Of a DNA stretch of 64,000 nucleotides, positions 40,101 to 49,615 are shown piece after piece. A program made the position numbers and the translations under genes. Position 1 is the first letter of the stretch, and each line of letters begins with the position of its first letter. The notes beneath the pieces were generated by a model. The model saw nothing but the letters and a program-made list of their open reading frames with translations. It was not told the origin of the DNA and made no database searches. This stretch comes from Cytobacillus firmus (GTDB lineage Bacteria > Bacillota > Bacilli > Bacillales > Cytobacillaceae): assembly GCF_023715565.1 (NCBI RefSeq), contig NZ_JAMBOJ010000004.1, forward strand, positions 61,699-125,698, read 5' to 3'.

Positions 40101-40283
40101 ATATTAAGTTTGTCCTTTTTACCATAGTTTCTATCTAACGGCCAGGAACTATCCTTTTAAATAACACAAAAAACAATTGTTAAATGAATGAATTCCCAAG
40201 CTGCTATGGTATATTGTTTATATTCATAATGGCGAGACAAGACAGGCTTAATCCCTGATTTGCCGGAAGGAGGTATTTTACAC

Positions 40284-41222
40284 ATGGACATATTTTTTCT
40301 GGGAACGGGAGCAGGAATTCCCGCTAAGCTGAGAAATGTATCCTCGATGGCTTTAAAGCTCCTGGATGAAAGAGGAAGCATATGGCTTTTTGACTGCGGA
40401 GAAGCGACCCAGCATCAAATCTTACATACAAACATTAAACCGAGAAGAATTGAGAAAATCTTTATTACACATCTTCATGGTGATCATATATATGGTCTTC
40501 CCGGACTGCTTTCCAGCCGCTCTTTCCAGGGTGGTGACACGGAGGTGACCTTATATGGGCCAAAGGGTCTGAAAAAATTTATTGAAGTCTCGCTTTCTGT
40601 AAGCGGCACATATCTTAAGTATCCTTTAAAGATAGATGAAATCAATGAGGGTATTGTACTTGATGAAGAAGATTTTAAGGTGGAAGCCCGTTTGCTCGAG
40701 CATGGAATACCCTCATACGGCTACAGGATTACAGAAAAGGACCGTCCGGGCACATTGCTTGCGGACAAACTTGCAGAAGCGGGGATCAAACCCGGTCCGA
40801 TATATAAAAAAATAAAGAATGGTGAAGACATAGAGCTTGAGGATGGAAGGATTCTCGAAGCGGAAAATTTCCTGGGGCCGGCTCAAAAAGGAAGAATTGT
40901 CACAGTTCTGGGAGACACCAGAATTTGTGATGCGGCAATAGAATTAGCAGCCGGTGCTGACCTGGTAATTCATGAGGCAACCTTCTCAGGGGGGGAAGAG
41001 AAGCTTGCATACGATTATTTTCATTCGACAACCCTGCAGGCTGCTCAAGTTGCGCTAAAGGCGAATGCCAGGAAACTTTGCCTGAATCATATCAGTTCAC
41101 GATATGAACGGAAGGATTGGGAACAGCTTCTCAAAGAATCACAGACTATTTTCCCCAATACAGTCATTTCTGAGGACTTTAAAGAAATTCAGATACCGCT
41201 TGATAGAGGGGAGGCGGATTAA
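40284..41222 (+). CDS. rnz: Ribonuclease Z
   Basis: RNase Z cleaves tRNA precursors 3' of the discriminator base. The metallo-beta-lactamase metal motif HLHGDH is at 63-68 ([15 protein letters not shown]), and the family strings [21 protein letters not shown] and HEATFS are present. ATG 40284 is preceded by AGGAGGT; an in-frame TTG at 40260 overlaps that region and is rejected. The next gene begins directly after the stop. Confidence 0.95.
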   Translation: MDIFFLGTGAGIPAKLRNVSSMALKLLDERGSIWLFDCGEATQHQILHTNIKPRRIEKIFITHLHGDHIYGLPGLLSSRSFQGGDTEVTLYGPKGLKKFIEVSLSVSGTYLKYPLKIDEINEGIVLDEEDFKVEARLLEHGIPSYGYRITEKDRPGTLLADKLAEAGIKPGPIYKKIKNGEDIELEDGRILEAENFLGPAQKGRIVTVLGDTRICDAAIELAAGADLVIHEATFSGGEEKLAYDYFHSTTLQAAQVALKANARKLCLNHISSRYERKDWEQLLKESQTIFPNTVISEDFKEIQIPLDRGEAD

Positions 41223-41768
41223 TTGAAAACCTTTTATATCGTGCGCCATGCAAAGGCGGAGGGCCAGCCTTTTTCTGCCAAATTGACCGAAAGCGGAAGG
41301 CAACAGGCATTAAAATTAATTGATTTCTTTAAAGGCAAAGAAATTGATAGCATATATTCAAGCCCTTATGTGCGGGCGATTGAAACAATCCGGCCCCTTG
41401 CACAGTTCCGAAATCTGGAGATTATTGAGGAAAGCCGGTTGGGTGAAAGGGTGCTGAGCTCTTTTCTTTTTGAAGATTGGCAGGACAAGCTTAAACAAAG
41501 CTTTTTCGATTTTGATCTTGTTTTTGAAGGGGGAGAATCTCATTCATCAGGAATGAGACGGGCTTCCTCCCTGCTGGATGAGTTGATCGCGTCCAATGAG
41601 AATCACATCGCACTGGTCAGTCATGGCAATTTATCAACGCTGCTGCTCCGCTATTTTGATGAAAGTGCAGGCTTTGAGCATCTGATGAAGATGAGCAATC
41701 CGGATGTTTTCGAAATTAAAGTAAATGGTGAAGATACTGTTTGGAAGCGTATTTGGAATGAAAAGTAA
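41223..41768 (+). CDS. Histidine phosphatase superfamily protein
   Basis: The 181-residue protein begins FYIVRHAKAEG, the RH catalytic motif of phosphoglycerate-mutase-like phosphatases, with supporting motifs SSPYVRAIETI, FEGGESHSS and LVSHGNLS, the second catalytic His. It probably dephosphorylates a small phosphoester; the substrate cannot be told. It starts with TTG right after the rnz stop, with GGGGAGGCGG upstream, so the two are co-transcribed. Confidence 0.88.
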   Translation: MKTFYIVRHAKAEGQPFSAKLTESGRQQALKLIDFFKGKEIDSIYSSPYVRAIETIRPLAQFRNLEIIEESRLGERVLSSFLFEDWQDKLKQSFFDFDLVFEGGESHSSGMRRASSLLDELIASNENHIALVSHGNLSTLLLRYFDESAGFEHLMKMSNPDVFEIKVNGEDTVWKRIWNEK

Positions 41769-41801
41769 TGCCTGGAAAAATTGAATTTTTCAAATTTGGC
41801 A

Positions 41802-41830
41802 TTGACGGTTTTATGCTTGCATACTATAAT
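41802..41830 (+). promoter_or_regulatory. Sigma-A promoter of the T-box/NSS transporter unit
   Basis: TTGACG, a 17-base spacer and a perfect TATAAT lie 30 bases before the start of T-box stem I. Confidence 0.85.
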
Positions 41831-41859
41831 CACACTTATACTTTAAAACAATATAGTAA

Positions 41860-42091
41860 AAAGCTATGAAGAGACTCTAGTAAGTTTTATCTCCCTGTTT
41901 AAAGAGAGCCAGTGGATGGTGGAAACTGGCACAAAGATAAAATGAATTTCATCTTGGAGCTTATCTTTCCTGCATATAGCAGAAAAGACGGTAAATCCGT
42001 TATATTTTTGAGTGGAAAGTCACATGCTTTCAAAAAGGGTGGTACCGCGTGAACCTAAAATCACGTCCCTTTTGAAGAATGTGGCTTTTTT
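41860..42091 (+). ncRNA. T-box riboswitch leader, probable phenylalanine specifier
   Basis: The T-box AGGGTGGTACCGCG is at 42036-42049. Stem I starts with AAGCT (41861) and closes with AGCTT; it has an AGTA motif on the 5' side, upper stem GTTTTATCT / AGATAAAAT, and a 3' GAA followed by TTTCA. Read as GAA-TTT or GAAT-TTC the specifier is Phe in both registers. The terminator ends at 42085-42091 (T-run). Its 3' strand can pair with CACATGCTTTC upstream of the T-box. A TGG further on belongs to the basal kink-turn and is not the specifier. Confidence 0.85.
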
Positions 42092-42119
42092 GTTTTTAAA
42101 AAAATTTGGAGGTACAGGT

Positions 42120-43457
42120 ATGCAGCAAAATGAGCAATGGTCATCGAAGATAGGATTTATTTTAGCATCGGCTGGTTCGGCAATCGGACTTGGAGCTATT
42201 TGGAAGCTTCCTTATGTGACAGGAACAAGCGGAGGCGGGGCATTTATCTTATTATTTCTGTTATTTTCCCTTTTGATTGGTTTTCCGCTATTACTGGCCG
42301 AGTTTGTGGTTGGCCGCAGTACAGGTAAGGAGGCAATCTCGGCATACAAAGATATTGCTCCGGGAACTAAATGGCACTGGATTGGCTACCTTGGCGTATT
42401 CACGTGTTTTCTGCTTTTATCCTTCTATAGTGTAATAGGCGGGTGGATTCTGAAGTACATTGTATACGGCGTTACCGGGTCTATGAATGGTGCAGGCAAT
42501 TATGAGGAGCTATTTGGCGCAGCCGTGTCAGACTCTGTATCTGTTGTAGCGGCACAGGGAATCTTTTTATTCATAACTGTCTTAGTGGTAGCAAAAGGCA
42601 TTCAGAAGGGGATCGAACAGGTCAGCAAAATTATGATGCCTGCTTTGTTTCTTTTATTTATTATTTTGATTGCACGATCCCTGACATTGGATAATGCGAT
42701 GGAAGGCGTTTCGTTCTTTTTAAAGCCTGATTTTTCAAACCTGACGTCTGAAACCGTACTATATGCGATGGGCCAATCGTTCTTCTCTCTAAGTGTCGGG
42801 GTATCGGTCATGGTAACGTATAGCTCTTATCTATCTAAAAAAGAAAATTTGATGCAGCCTGCATTTTCTGTTGTCGGAATGAACTTATTTATTTCAATTC
42901 TGGCTGGATTGGCTATTTTCCCTGCTGTATTCTCATTGGGCTTTGAGCCTGCCGCAGGTCCTGGCTTATTGTTCATTGTCCTGCCATCTGTTTTTGATCA
43001 GATTATGTTTGGGCGGGTATTCTTGCTTTTCTTTCTTGCACTGTTTCTTTTTGCAACCTTAACTTCCGCTTTTTCAATGCTTGAAATTGTGGTGGCTGCT
43101 TTGACGAATAAGAAGGGCAGTGGCAGAACCCGTGCAGCCTGGCTGACAGGACTGGCAATCTTTATCGTCGGGGTTCCGTCTGCATTATCTTTCAGTATCT
43201 TATCCGATATTTCAATTTACGGCAAAATTATCTTTGATGCTGCTGATTTCCTTGTCAGCAACATCTTGATGCCGGTTGGAGCTTTGCTGATCTCCATATT
43301 TGTGTCCTATAAAATGAAGAAAGACCTGCTGAGAAGTGAATTGCTTCAGGGGTCAAAGTCACTGAATGGAATCTTTTCAGCGTGGTATTTGCTTCTGCGC
43401 TATGTGGTTCCTCTGGTTATTATCATTGTATTCCTTGATTCACTGCAGATTATATAA
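42120..43457 (+). CDS. Sodium-dependent NSS-family amino acid transporter
   Basis: The 445-residue membrane protein starts [20 protein letters not shown] and has the NSS signature [18 protein letters not shown] (Na/substrate-binding unwound helix 1), with about 11-12 membrane segments. ATG 42120 has GGAGG upstream; in-frame starts within the T-box leader are not used. Placed behind a T-box, it is expected to be induced when one tRNA is uncharged, so it likely imports that amino acid, predicted to be phenylalanine. Confidence 0.9.
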   Translation: MQQNEQWSSKIGFILASAGSAIGLGAIWKLPYVTGTSGGGAFILLFLLFSLLIGFPLLLAEFVVGRSTGKEAISAYKDIAPGTKWHWIGYLGVFTCFLLLSFYSVIGGWILKYIVYGVTGSMNGAGNYEELFGAAVSDSVSVVAAQGIFLFITVLVVAKGIQKGIEQVSKIMMPALFLLFIILIARSLTLDNAMEGVSFFLKPDFSNLTSETVLYAMGQSFFSLSVGVSVMVTYSSYLSKKENLMQPAFSVVGMNLFISILAGLAIFPAVFSLGFEPAAGPGLLFIVLPSVFDQIMFGRVFLLFFLALFLFATLTSAFSMLEIVVAALTNKKGSGRTRAAWLTGLAIFIVGVPSALSFSILSDISIYGKIIFDAADFLVSNILMPVGALLISIFVSYKMKKDLLRSELLQGSKSLNGIFSAWYLLLRYVVPLVIIIVFLDSLQII

Positions 43458-43461
43458 TAAA

Positions 43462-43498
43462 AACGAGGGATGGCAGCTAACAGATGCCATCCCTCGTT
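43462..43498. terminator. Bidirectional terminator between the NSS gene and namA
   Basis: A 14-bp perfect stem (AACGAGGGATGGCA and its complement) with a short loop separates two converging genes; A-runs on the left and T on the right serve both strands. Confidence 0.9.
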
Positions 43499-43503
43499 CT
43501 ATA

Positions 43504-44523
43504 TTACAGCCATCCCCGGTCATATTGCTTAGGAGGTTCGATTGTTGCGCCAAGTTCTTTTGCTGCTGTCCGCGGCCAATAGGGGTCTCTCAGTAATTCT
43601 CTGGCAATAAAGATTAAATCCGCCCGTTCGTTTTGGAGAATTTCTTCAGCCTGCAGGCCGGATGTAATAAGCCCGACTGCACCAGTCTGGATATTCGCAC
43701 CTTCTTTAATGGTTTCAGAGAATTTGACCTGGTAGCCCGGGTAAGTATGTATTCTGGCCGGCACTACTGCTCCGGAGCTTACATCAATTAGATCCACTCC
43801 CTGCTCCTTCATCCATTTTCCCATTTCTGCATAATCCTCTGCGGTTAACCCCTCATCATGATAATCATGGGCTGATACTCTGACAAATAAAGGTCCATCC
43901 CAAACGGCTTTAACGGCTTCAATGACTTCACGTAGGAAGCGGTATCTGTTTTCAGCCGATCCCCCATACTCATCATTCCGTTTGTTACTTAAGGGTGAAA
44001 GAAACTCATTGATCAGATAGCCGTGTGCCGCATGAATTTCAATTACTTCAAAGCCGGCTTTTTTCGCTCTTTCAGCGCCTTTTTTGAATGCTTCCACAGT
44101 TTCTGAAACTTCTTCTTTTGTCATTTCTTTTGGTGTTTTCATTTTTTCATTAAAAGCAATAGCTGAAGGGGCGATAATGTCTCCTTCGACAGCGGCTTTT
44201 CTGCCCGCATGTGCAATTTGTATTCCAGGTGAAGCACCATGTTCTTTCATTAGACCGGTTAATACTTTCAGTCCTGCGATGTGATCATCACTCCAAATCC
44301 CCAGATCCTGAGGAGAAATCCGGCCCTGCGGAGTCACAGCGGTTGCCTCCAGAATAATTAATCCCACCTGCCCGACAGCCCGGCTCATATAATGAGTCCT
44401 GTGCCAGTTTTCAACCATTCCGTCTTCATTATGGCTGGAGTACATGCACATCGGTGCCATAACAATTCTGTTTTTAAAGGTGACGCCTTTAATTGTTAAA
44501 GGTGAAAAAAGCTTTGTTTCCAT
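43504..44523 (-). CDS. namA: NADPH dehydrogenase, old yellow enzyme family (YqjM)
   Basis: This FMN enzyme reduces activated double bonds of unsaturated aldehydes, ketones and nitro compounds. The YqjM-type active site is intact: Cys26 and Tyr28 in [10 protein letters not shown], and [19 protein letters not shown]. Length 339 and the C-terminal YDRGW match YqjM. It is convergent with the NSS gene; the glycosyltransferase gene lies upstream in the same direction. Confidence 0.95.
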   Translation of the reverse strand: METKLFSPLTIKGVTFKNRIVMAPMCMYSSHNEDGMVENWHRTHYMSRAVGQVGLIILEATAVTPQGRISPQDLGIWSDDHIAGLKVLTGLMKEHGASPGIQIAHAGRKAAVEGDIIAPSAIAFNEKMKTPKEMTKEEVSETVEAFKKGAERAKKAGFEVIEIHAAHGYLINEFLSPLSNKRNDEYGGSAENRYRFLREVIEAVKAVWDGPLFVRVSAHDYHDEGLTAEDYAEMGKWMKEQGVDLIDVSSGAVVPARIHTYPGYQVKFSETIKEGANIQTGAVGLITSGLQAEEILQNERADLIFIARELLRDPYWPRTAAKELGATIEPPKQYDRGWL

Positions 44524-44600
44524 AATTTCTTCCTCCCTTATTTCGCTATCCTAAATATTAAGTATATCAGGCAGTTTCATAATTGGAAAAGAACATGCAC

Positions 44601-45755
44601 TCAGCGTTTATTCCTTAGCTCACTTAGCTTATATAATGTGCCTCTCCAGACTATGCCGCCCCGCACAAAGGTTAGGATGCTGGCACGGATGATAGAATAA
44701 ATAAACAGGAGAGCTGTAATTGGAAATACTGTAAACAGAAGCGGAGTAAATTTGGTCATTCTTTTTATGATGATGGTATAAACACCTGCTAAAAAAATAA
44801 TGTTTGCAAAGCTTAAACTGAAAATAAATTTGTCAGTTGAAAAAATGGTGAGAAAGGGAAGTACTTGTGAAATGAATGTGCCGGCAATTGCAAATAACAC
44901 CATGCTAATCCGATAATGCAGACCTGCAAAAGTATTCTTCTCCAAGCCTTTGAAGGCTTCTGGCAAGCTTTCGTACCATTCAACTTCAATGAGGTCCATC
45001 GCCGTTGCTAATTTCTGCCTGTGGCCATTTTGTTTTATTTTCATTCCGAGCATTAAATCATCATCAGGCCTCATTTTTATTGCCTTATGTGTTCCAACTG
45101 CTTCATAGGAACTTTTGGACACCATGTTAAACGCTCCAATGCCAATTCCACTCTTAGAACGCGGATTGTTCGCCAGCCACGGACGTTTATAATAGGAGAA
45201 GCCGAAAAGGAAAAAAGCAATAAACGTGCTGACCCAGAAACTCCTGCCCGTCAAGCTCGGTGCCGCGGTTAAATGGTCAAGTTCATTCTTGGTGAAATAA
45301 TGAACAGCCTTGCTGAAGGCATCCTTTTTAAATAATACATCGGCATCTGTAAAAAGAATTAATTCCCCTGATGATTCCCGATAGCCCTTATAAAGAGCGT
45401 GGTTTTTCCCCAGCCATCCGCTTGGGAGAGAATCGATATGAATACACTTAACCCTTGAGTCACTCTTCTGAATACGGTCCATGATGCTTTCTGTCCTGTC
45501 GGTTGAACGGTCATTGACCAATATCCATTCAATGTTTTTGTAGCTCTGCCGCAGCTGGGATTCTATACTCTCCGCCAGCATGGCTTCTTCATTCCTTGCC
45601 GCTGTAATTACGGATAGAAGGGGGCCTTCGGTCATCGCAACGCTTTCTTCAAGGCGGTCCAGGCTTTTTAATCCCAGAACGGCATCAATTAGTACTGCAA
45701 TCCATACCAGAAGGCTTGCGCTTAATAGAATAATGAGCATTTGCAGATTTCGCAT
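44601..45755 (-). CDS. Membrane-bound family 2 glycosyltransferase
   Basis: One N-terminal membrane segment is followed by a GT-A domain (LLSVITAARNEEAMLAESI, WILVNDRSTDRT, ILFTDADVLF with the metal-binding DAD), then SKSGIGIGAFNMVSK, the RPDDDLMLG catalytic region, and about four C-terminal membrane helices ending in GIVWRGTLYKLSEL. It probably glycosylates a lipid or carotenoid-like acceptor at the inner face of the membrane; the acceptor cannot be told from sequence. The start ATG has only a weak upstream GG. Confidence 0.85.
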   Translation of the reverse strand: MRNLQMLIILLSASLLVWIAVLIDAVLGLKSLDRLEESVAMTEGPLLSVITAARNEEAMLAESIESQLRQSYKNIEWILVNDRSTDRTESIMDRIQKSDSRVKCIHIDSLPSGWLGKNHALYKGYRESSGELILFTDADVLFKKDAFSKAVHYFTKNELDHLTAAPSLTGRSFWVSTFIAFFLFGFSYYKRPWLANNPRSKSGIGIGAFNMVSKSSYEAVGTHKAIKMRPDDDLMLGMKIKQNGHRQKLATAMDLIEVEWYESLPEAFKGLEKNTFAGLHYRISMVLFAIAGTFISQVLPFLTIFSTDKFIFSLSFANIIFLAGVYTIIIKRMTKFTPLLFTVFPITALLFIYSIIRASILTFVRGGIVWRGTLYKLSELRNKR

Positions 45756-45806
45756 CCTTTTTTCATAGTTTGCACTAAGGCACTTTTTTAGGGGAGGTGC
45801 AGTCAG

Positions 45807-46637
45807 TTATGTTTTGACGGTGCTGCTGAAGCTTTGGCCAAGCCGCCTCGATTGGGCTGTCGCTTCCTTGATGCAATCAATGAAAGCTTCCTGCACTCCA
45901 TTCGCTTCAAGCACTTTTACGCCTGCTTCAGTGGTGCCGCCAGGGCTTGTAACTTCCTTCCTAAGCTGCTCGGGGTCCTTGGCTGATCTGGCCAGCATTT
46001 CGGCTGCCCCGATGAGTGTCTGGATAATAAACTCTTTCGCCATACCCTTTTCGAGCCCGATTTCTTCGGCGCTTTTTTCCATAGCTTCCGCGAGATAGTA
46101 TATATATGCCGGACCGCTGCCTGACAGGCCTGTTACAGCATCCAGCTGTCTTTCCTCAACAAATGCTGATTTTCCCACTGTATCAAAAATGTCACTTACT
46201 GTTTTCATCTGTTCTTTGGTCACTCTTTCATTAACAGATAAGGCGCTTGCTGATTTTCCGACTGCGGCTGATGTATTCGGCATGGCTCTCACGACAGGCA
46301 GTTTTTTCTCTGCCAATCGTTCAATGCTTTCGATCGAAACGCCGGCGAGAATGGAAATGACCAGCATGTCTTCCTGTAAATAAGGCTTTATAAGATTGAT
46401 GGCCTCCTGAGCATCTTTTGGCTTTATCGCTAAAATAACAGCGTCGGCTCCGCTTAACAGCTCACTGAGATTGTAAGTGGCCTGAACGCCATAGGCTTTT
46501 TGCAAGGATTGCAGCTTTTCTTGGCTGCATTTGTTTGTCACCCAAATATCGCTTCCGGCAATGAGCCGGCTTTTTACGATTCCTGAGAGTAACGCTTCTG
46601 CCATTGATCCTGCTCCCACAATAGCTAATTTTTTCAT
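45807..46637 (-). CDS. proC: Pyrroline-5-carboxylate reductase
   Basis: ProC makes proline from pyrroline-5-carboxylate with NAD(P)H. The N-terminal coenzyme motif GAGSMAEALLSG, the region RAMPNTSAAVGKS, and the signature GLSGSGPAYIYYLAEAM through TSPGGTTEAGVKVL are intact. Length 276 is typical. It is preceded on the minus strand by a proline-type T-box leader, consistent with control by uncharged tRNA-Pro (the proI position in B. subtilis). Confidence 0.95.
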   Translation of the reverse strand: MKKLAIVGAGSMAEALLSGIVKSRLIAGSDIWVTNKCSQEKLQSLQKAYGVQATYNLSELLSGADAVILAIKPKDAQEAINLIKPYLQEDMLVISILAGVSIESIERLAEKKLPVVRAMPNTSAAVGKSASALSVNERVTKEQMKTVSDIFDTVGKSAFVEERQLDAVTGLSGSGPAYIYYLAEAMEKSAEEIGLEKGMAKEFIIQTLIGAAEMLARSAKDPEQLRKEVTSPGGTTEAGVKVLEANGVQEAFIDCIKEATAQSRRLGQSFSSTVKT

Positions 46638-46683
46638 ATGCTTATAACTCCTCCTTATTGGTGCTCTATTTGCCGGCTGTCAA

Positions 46684-46954
46684 AATAAAAAAGCCTTTCC
46701 ATCCTGTAAAGGACGAAAAGACTTTGCTTTCGCGGTACCACCTTCATTGCCCCTTCTTTATTCGTGCAGCAAGCCTGCCGCTGCCGCTGTGTATTTGAAA
46801 AGGCATCTCGATCCCGATAACGCCGGGGGTGCGTTTAGGTTTTCCTAACAGCTCATAAGGCAGGTTCAATGGTCAAGTGGACGGTGAAGCCTTTCAGCCG
46901 CTCGAGCTTCACTCTCTTTCGCCGTTTTCCATTTACTAATCTTATTCATCGCTA
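46684..46954 (-). ncRNA. T-box riboswitch leader of proC (proline specifier CCU)
   Basis: Read on the minus strand: stem I begins AGCGATGAATAAG at about 46953, AGTA lies on the 5' side, and GAA-CCT-G on the 3' side gives CCU (Pro), closing with CTTATGAGC. The T-box AAGGTGGTACCGCG is at 46731-46744. The terminator stem AGTCTTTTCGTCC / GGATGGAAAGGCT with a T-run is at 46684-46720. Specifier, position and downstream gene agree. Confidence 0.9.
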
Positions 46955-47010
46955 TTTTTCTGCTGTACAGAAGTACAGCTTTGATTTATGAAAATCAAAA
47001 TTTAATTGTG

Positions 47011-47040
47011 ATTATGCAAGAAGACACACTTATTTGTCAA
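47011..47040 (-). promoter_or_regulatory. Sigma-A promoter of the proC T-box leader
   Basis: On the minus strand TTGACA (47035-47040), an 18-base spacer and CATAAT (47011-47016) lie about 57 bases before stem I. The remaining stretch to 47299 is AT-rich and shows no gene; it should hold the yqjP promoter. Confidence 0.75.
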
Positions 47041-47299
47041 GCAGTATTTTTTGGAAAATTATCAATATTGCATAAAAATTATGTGAAAATAATGACAATT
47101 ATTAAAAAGAACGGTACACTTATTTTTATATATGTAAATTTCTAAATTGTGTTATTGAATTTCGGTAATATTTTTGTATGGCAAATGCTGATATTTCAAG
47201 GGTTAACAGAACATTTTACTTAAAGGAAGCATGCCTGCGGAAGTATATAAAAAACAGCTTTATTTTATTTAAATATAGTGATTTTAGGGGGATTGTAAA

Positions 47300-48274
47300 A
47301 TGGCAAAATGGAAGGATGGAATTGCAAAGCTTGTTATCCCGACACCATTTCCTGTCGGCGACGTAAATGTATATGCAGTAAAAGGGGAAAAGCTGACTCT
47401 TGTCGATGCCGGCCCTAAAACGGATGAAGCATGGGAAGCTTTAAAATCCCAGCTTAAAGAGCTAAATTTAACACCCGAAGATTTTGAACAGGTTGTTCTC
47501 ACGCATCATCATCCCGATCACGCCGGGCTGCTTGACTTTTTCCCGGACAATCTTGATGTGTTCGGGCACCCGGTTAACCAAAGGTGGCTGTCCCGCACTG
47601 ACGAATTTCTAAAATTTCATGATGAGTTCTACATAAAACTGTTTAACGAATTTGGAATCCCTGAACGGTATGCTTCCTTTATTAACAAAATGAAAAAGAC
47701 TTTGCGCTATTCCTGCAATCGTACTCTGACAGGAGAGTTGAAGGAAGGCAGAGAGGCTGAAGGGCTAAAGGATTGGACGGTAATAGAGACCCCCGGGCAT
47801 GCACAGAGCCATATAGGTCTGTTCAGAGAGAAGGATGGTGTATTCCTTGGAGGAGACCATTTGCTTGCACACATTTCACCCAATCCTATACTGGAGCCGC
47901 CGCTTCCCGGCCATGCGGAAAGGCCGAAGCCTCAGCTTCAGTATAACGAATCTCTGAAAAAACTGCGGCAGCTGCCGATATCCCTTTTTTATTCCGGACA
48001 TGGAGAGGAGATTATAAATGTGAATGGGTTAATAAACGAAAGGCTTGGCCGTCAGCATGAGCGGGCGATGAAAGTAAAAGCATGGCTTGAGTCTGAATCT
48101 CTCACTGTTTTTGAGGTGTGCCGCCGCCTTTTTCCGAAGGTTTATGAGAAGGAGCTTTCCCTCACCATTTCCGAAACAGTCGCACAGCTTGACTATTTGC
48201 ATTCAATAGGAGAGATTTATATAAATAAAGAGGAGAAAGCATTCTTGTATTCCGCATCAAAAGAGGTGGTTTGA
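47300..48274 (+). CDS. yqjP: MBL-fold metallo-hydrolase (YqjP-like)
   Basis: The metal-binding motif HHHPDH is at residues 69-74 (VLTHHHPDHAG), with further ligands in ETPGHAQSHIGL and FLGGDHLL and a C-terminal winged-helix-like segment. It is a member of the zinc hydrolase group found next to proI in Bacillus; the substrate is unknown. TTAGGGGGATT precedes the ATG. The SDR gene begins with no gap after it. Confidence 0.9.
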   Translation: MAKWKDGIAKLVIPTPFPVGDVNVYAVKGEKLTLVDAGPKTDEAWEALKSQLKELNLTPEDFEQVVLTHHHPDHAGLLDFFPDNLDVFGHPVNQRWLSRTDEFLKFHDEFYIKLFNEFGIPERYASFINKMKKTLRYSCNRTLTGELKEGREAEGLKDWTVIETPGHAQSHIGLFREKDGVFLGGDHLLAHISPNPILEPPLPGHAERPKPQLQYNESLKKLRQLPISLFYSGHGEEIINVNGLINERLGRQHERAMKVKAWLESESLTVFEVCRRLFPKVYEKELSLTISETVAQLDYLHSIGEIYINKEEKAFLYSASKEVV

Positions 48275-49069
48275 TTGTCAGACAGATTAAAAAATAAAAA
48301 TGTGATTATCACCGGTGCATCTGGCGGGATCGGGGCGCAAATGGCCGTCCTTTGTGCCGAAAGGGGAGCAAATCTTGTCCTTCTTGCCCGCAGCCTTGAC
48401 AAATTGCAGGAGCTGCAGGCAGACTTGCGAAAGCGATTTTCAGTCGATGTTCATGTGCATAAGCTTGATGTTTCAGACACTGACGAAATTTCGGCTGTTT
48501 TCTCAGAGGTCATTGCCCGGTTTGGTCACATAGATGTGCTTGTGAATAACGCCGGCTTCGGTGTTTTCCGCGAGGCACATGAAGCAAAAGTTGAAGAAAT
48601 AAAGGGAATGTTTGATGTGAACGTTGTAGGTTTAATGGCCTGTACGAGCATGGTGCTTCCAGTGATGAGGAGACAGAGGAGCGGTCATATTATTAATATC
48701 GCTTCACAGGCCGGCAAAATGGCCACACCGAAATCGAGTGTCTATTCCGCAACCAAGCATGCAGTTCTTGGCTATACAAACAGCCTTCGGATGGAGCTGG
48801 CTGACAGCAATGTTTTCGTGACAGCAGTTAACCCCGGACCGATTGAAACGAATTTCTTTTCGATTGCAGATGAAAAGGGCACATATGTGAAAAATGTCAG
48901 CAAATTTATGCTCAAGCCTGAATACGTGGCCCGCAAGGTAGTCAATGCCATGCTCCGGCCGGTCAGGGAAATCAACCTTCCGCGGTGGATGAATGCGGGG
49001 AGCATCATCTATGCCCTTTTTCCGGGTTTGTTCGAAAAAATTGGAAAGCGCGCATTCAATCAAAAATAA
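48275..49069 (+). CDS. yqjQ: Short-chain dehydrogenase/reductase (YqjQ-like)
   Basis: The 264-residue protein has the SDR coenzyme motif TGASGGIGAQ, the structural NNAG, and the active-site YSATKHA (Tyr and Lys). It is probably an NAD(P)-dependent oxidoreductase of the DltE-like group; the substrate is not known. TTG start directly follows the yqjP stop, preceded by AAAGAGGTGG, so the two genes form an operon. Confidence 0.9.
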   Translation: MSDRLKNKNVIITGASGGIGAQMAVLCAERGANLVLLARSLDKLQELQADLRKRFSVDVHVHKLDVSDTDEISAVFSEVIARFGHIDVLVNNAGFGVFREAHEAKVEEIKGMFDVNVVGLMACTSMVLPVMRRQRSGHIINIASQAGKMATPKSSVYSATKHAVLGYTNSLRMELADSNVFVTAVNPGPIETNFFSIADEKGTYVKNVSKFMLKPEYVARKVVNAMLRPVREINLPRWMNAGSIIYALFPGLFEKIGKRAFNQK

Positions 49070-49076
49070 TAAGCTA

Positions 49077-49113
49077 GAAGCTGCAGCCAAATGCCTGCAG
49101 CTTCTTTTATTTT
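49077..49113 (+). terminator. Rho-independent terminator after yqjQ
   Basis: GAAGCTGCAG pairs with CTGCAGCTTC, followed by TTTTATTTT. The repeat element begins right at its T-run. Confidence 0.88.
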
Positions 49114-49394
49114 GGCTGTTTTCGCAAAGTTTGTTGCTATTTATATTATATTTACTGAGTTGATTGTAGTGGAAGGTGCGAGATCCTCGAAAATGCATGC
49201 GCATTTTCTTCGTGCGGTGTTTACTCAAGGTAGCCTATTCAACGTCCTACGGGAGTAGCGGGACAGGTGAGACCCCACAGACGCGTAGCGTCGAGGATGC
49301 TCACCGCCCGCCCCGTGGTTTGCTGAGCATCCTCTCACTGCAATCAACGGACAACATTGATAAGCGAAAAACAACAATTTATACGAAAAGAGCC
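49114..49394 (+). repeat. Interspersed MITE-like repeat element, copy 2 (281 bp)
   Basis: It begins GGCTGTTTTCGCAAAGTTTG and ends CAATTTATACGAAAAGAGCC, so the ends form an imperfect ~23-bp inverted repeat. Inside are GTTGATTGTAGTG and CACTGCAATCAAC, a second inverted pair. It is almost identical, over its length, to the inverted copy at 55682-55961. A frame runs through it but only because the same sequence is open in both copies; I do not call a gene. Confidence 0.75.
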
Positions 49395-49475
49395 TTTATT
49401 TTTGTCTGGGTAGGCGCCTATCCCGGGGAGAAAGTACTATTTTTAAGAAAAAACGCGTAAAATTTCCATTGAAAC

Positions 49476-49528
49476 CGAACGCATATTCGCTTAATATAAT
49501 GGGTATACATATACAGAACGAATGTTCT
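49476..49528 (+). promoter_or_regulatory. SOS control region of the second Y-family polymerase: two LexA-type boxes and a -10
   Basis: CGAACGCATATTCG (49476-49489) matches the Bacillus LexA consensus CGAAC-N4-GTTCG with one mismatch. AGAACGAATGTTCT (49515-49528) keeps the GAAC-N4-GTTC core. A perfect TATAAT at 49495-49500 lies between them. Two boxes around the promoter predict tight damage-inducible control. Confidence 0.7.
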
Positions 49529-49615
49529 CGGTGTGTTTTTGGGTTTATAGGGGCTATGCAGCATAGAAGCTGATAAGCAGAGCCTTATGCTTTTTTGAAG
49601 GAGGATGTCGAAGTC

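Noticed and set aside
41950..41975. TGG in the T-box leader as a Trp specifier
   Set aside because: TTGGAG belongs to the basal kink-turn side of stem I, outside the specifier loop; the triplet after GAA reads as Phe.
42012..42119. N-terminal extension of the NSS transporter through the T-box
   Set aside because: The frame is open by chance across the T-box and terminator; GGAGG at 42108 marks the real start at 42120.
47178..47366. 62-codon frame upstream of yqjP
   Set aside because: No ribosome site; overlaps the start of yqjP in another frame.
49176..49460. 94-codon frame inside repeat copy 2
   Set aside because: Its translation follows the repeat sequence and is matched by the spurious extension of yqkD in copy 3; no ribosome site.
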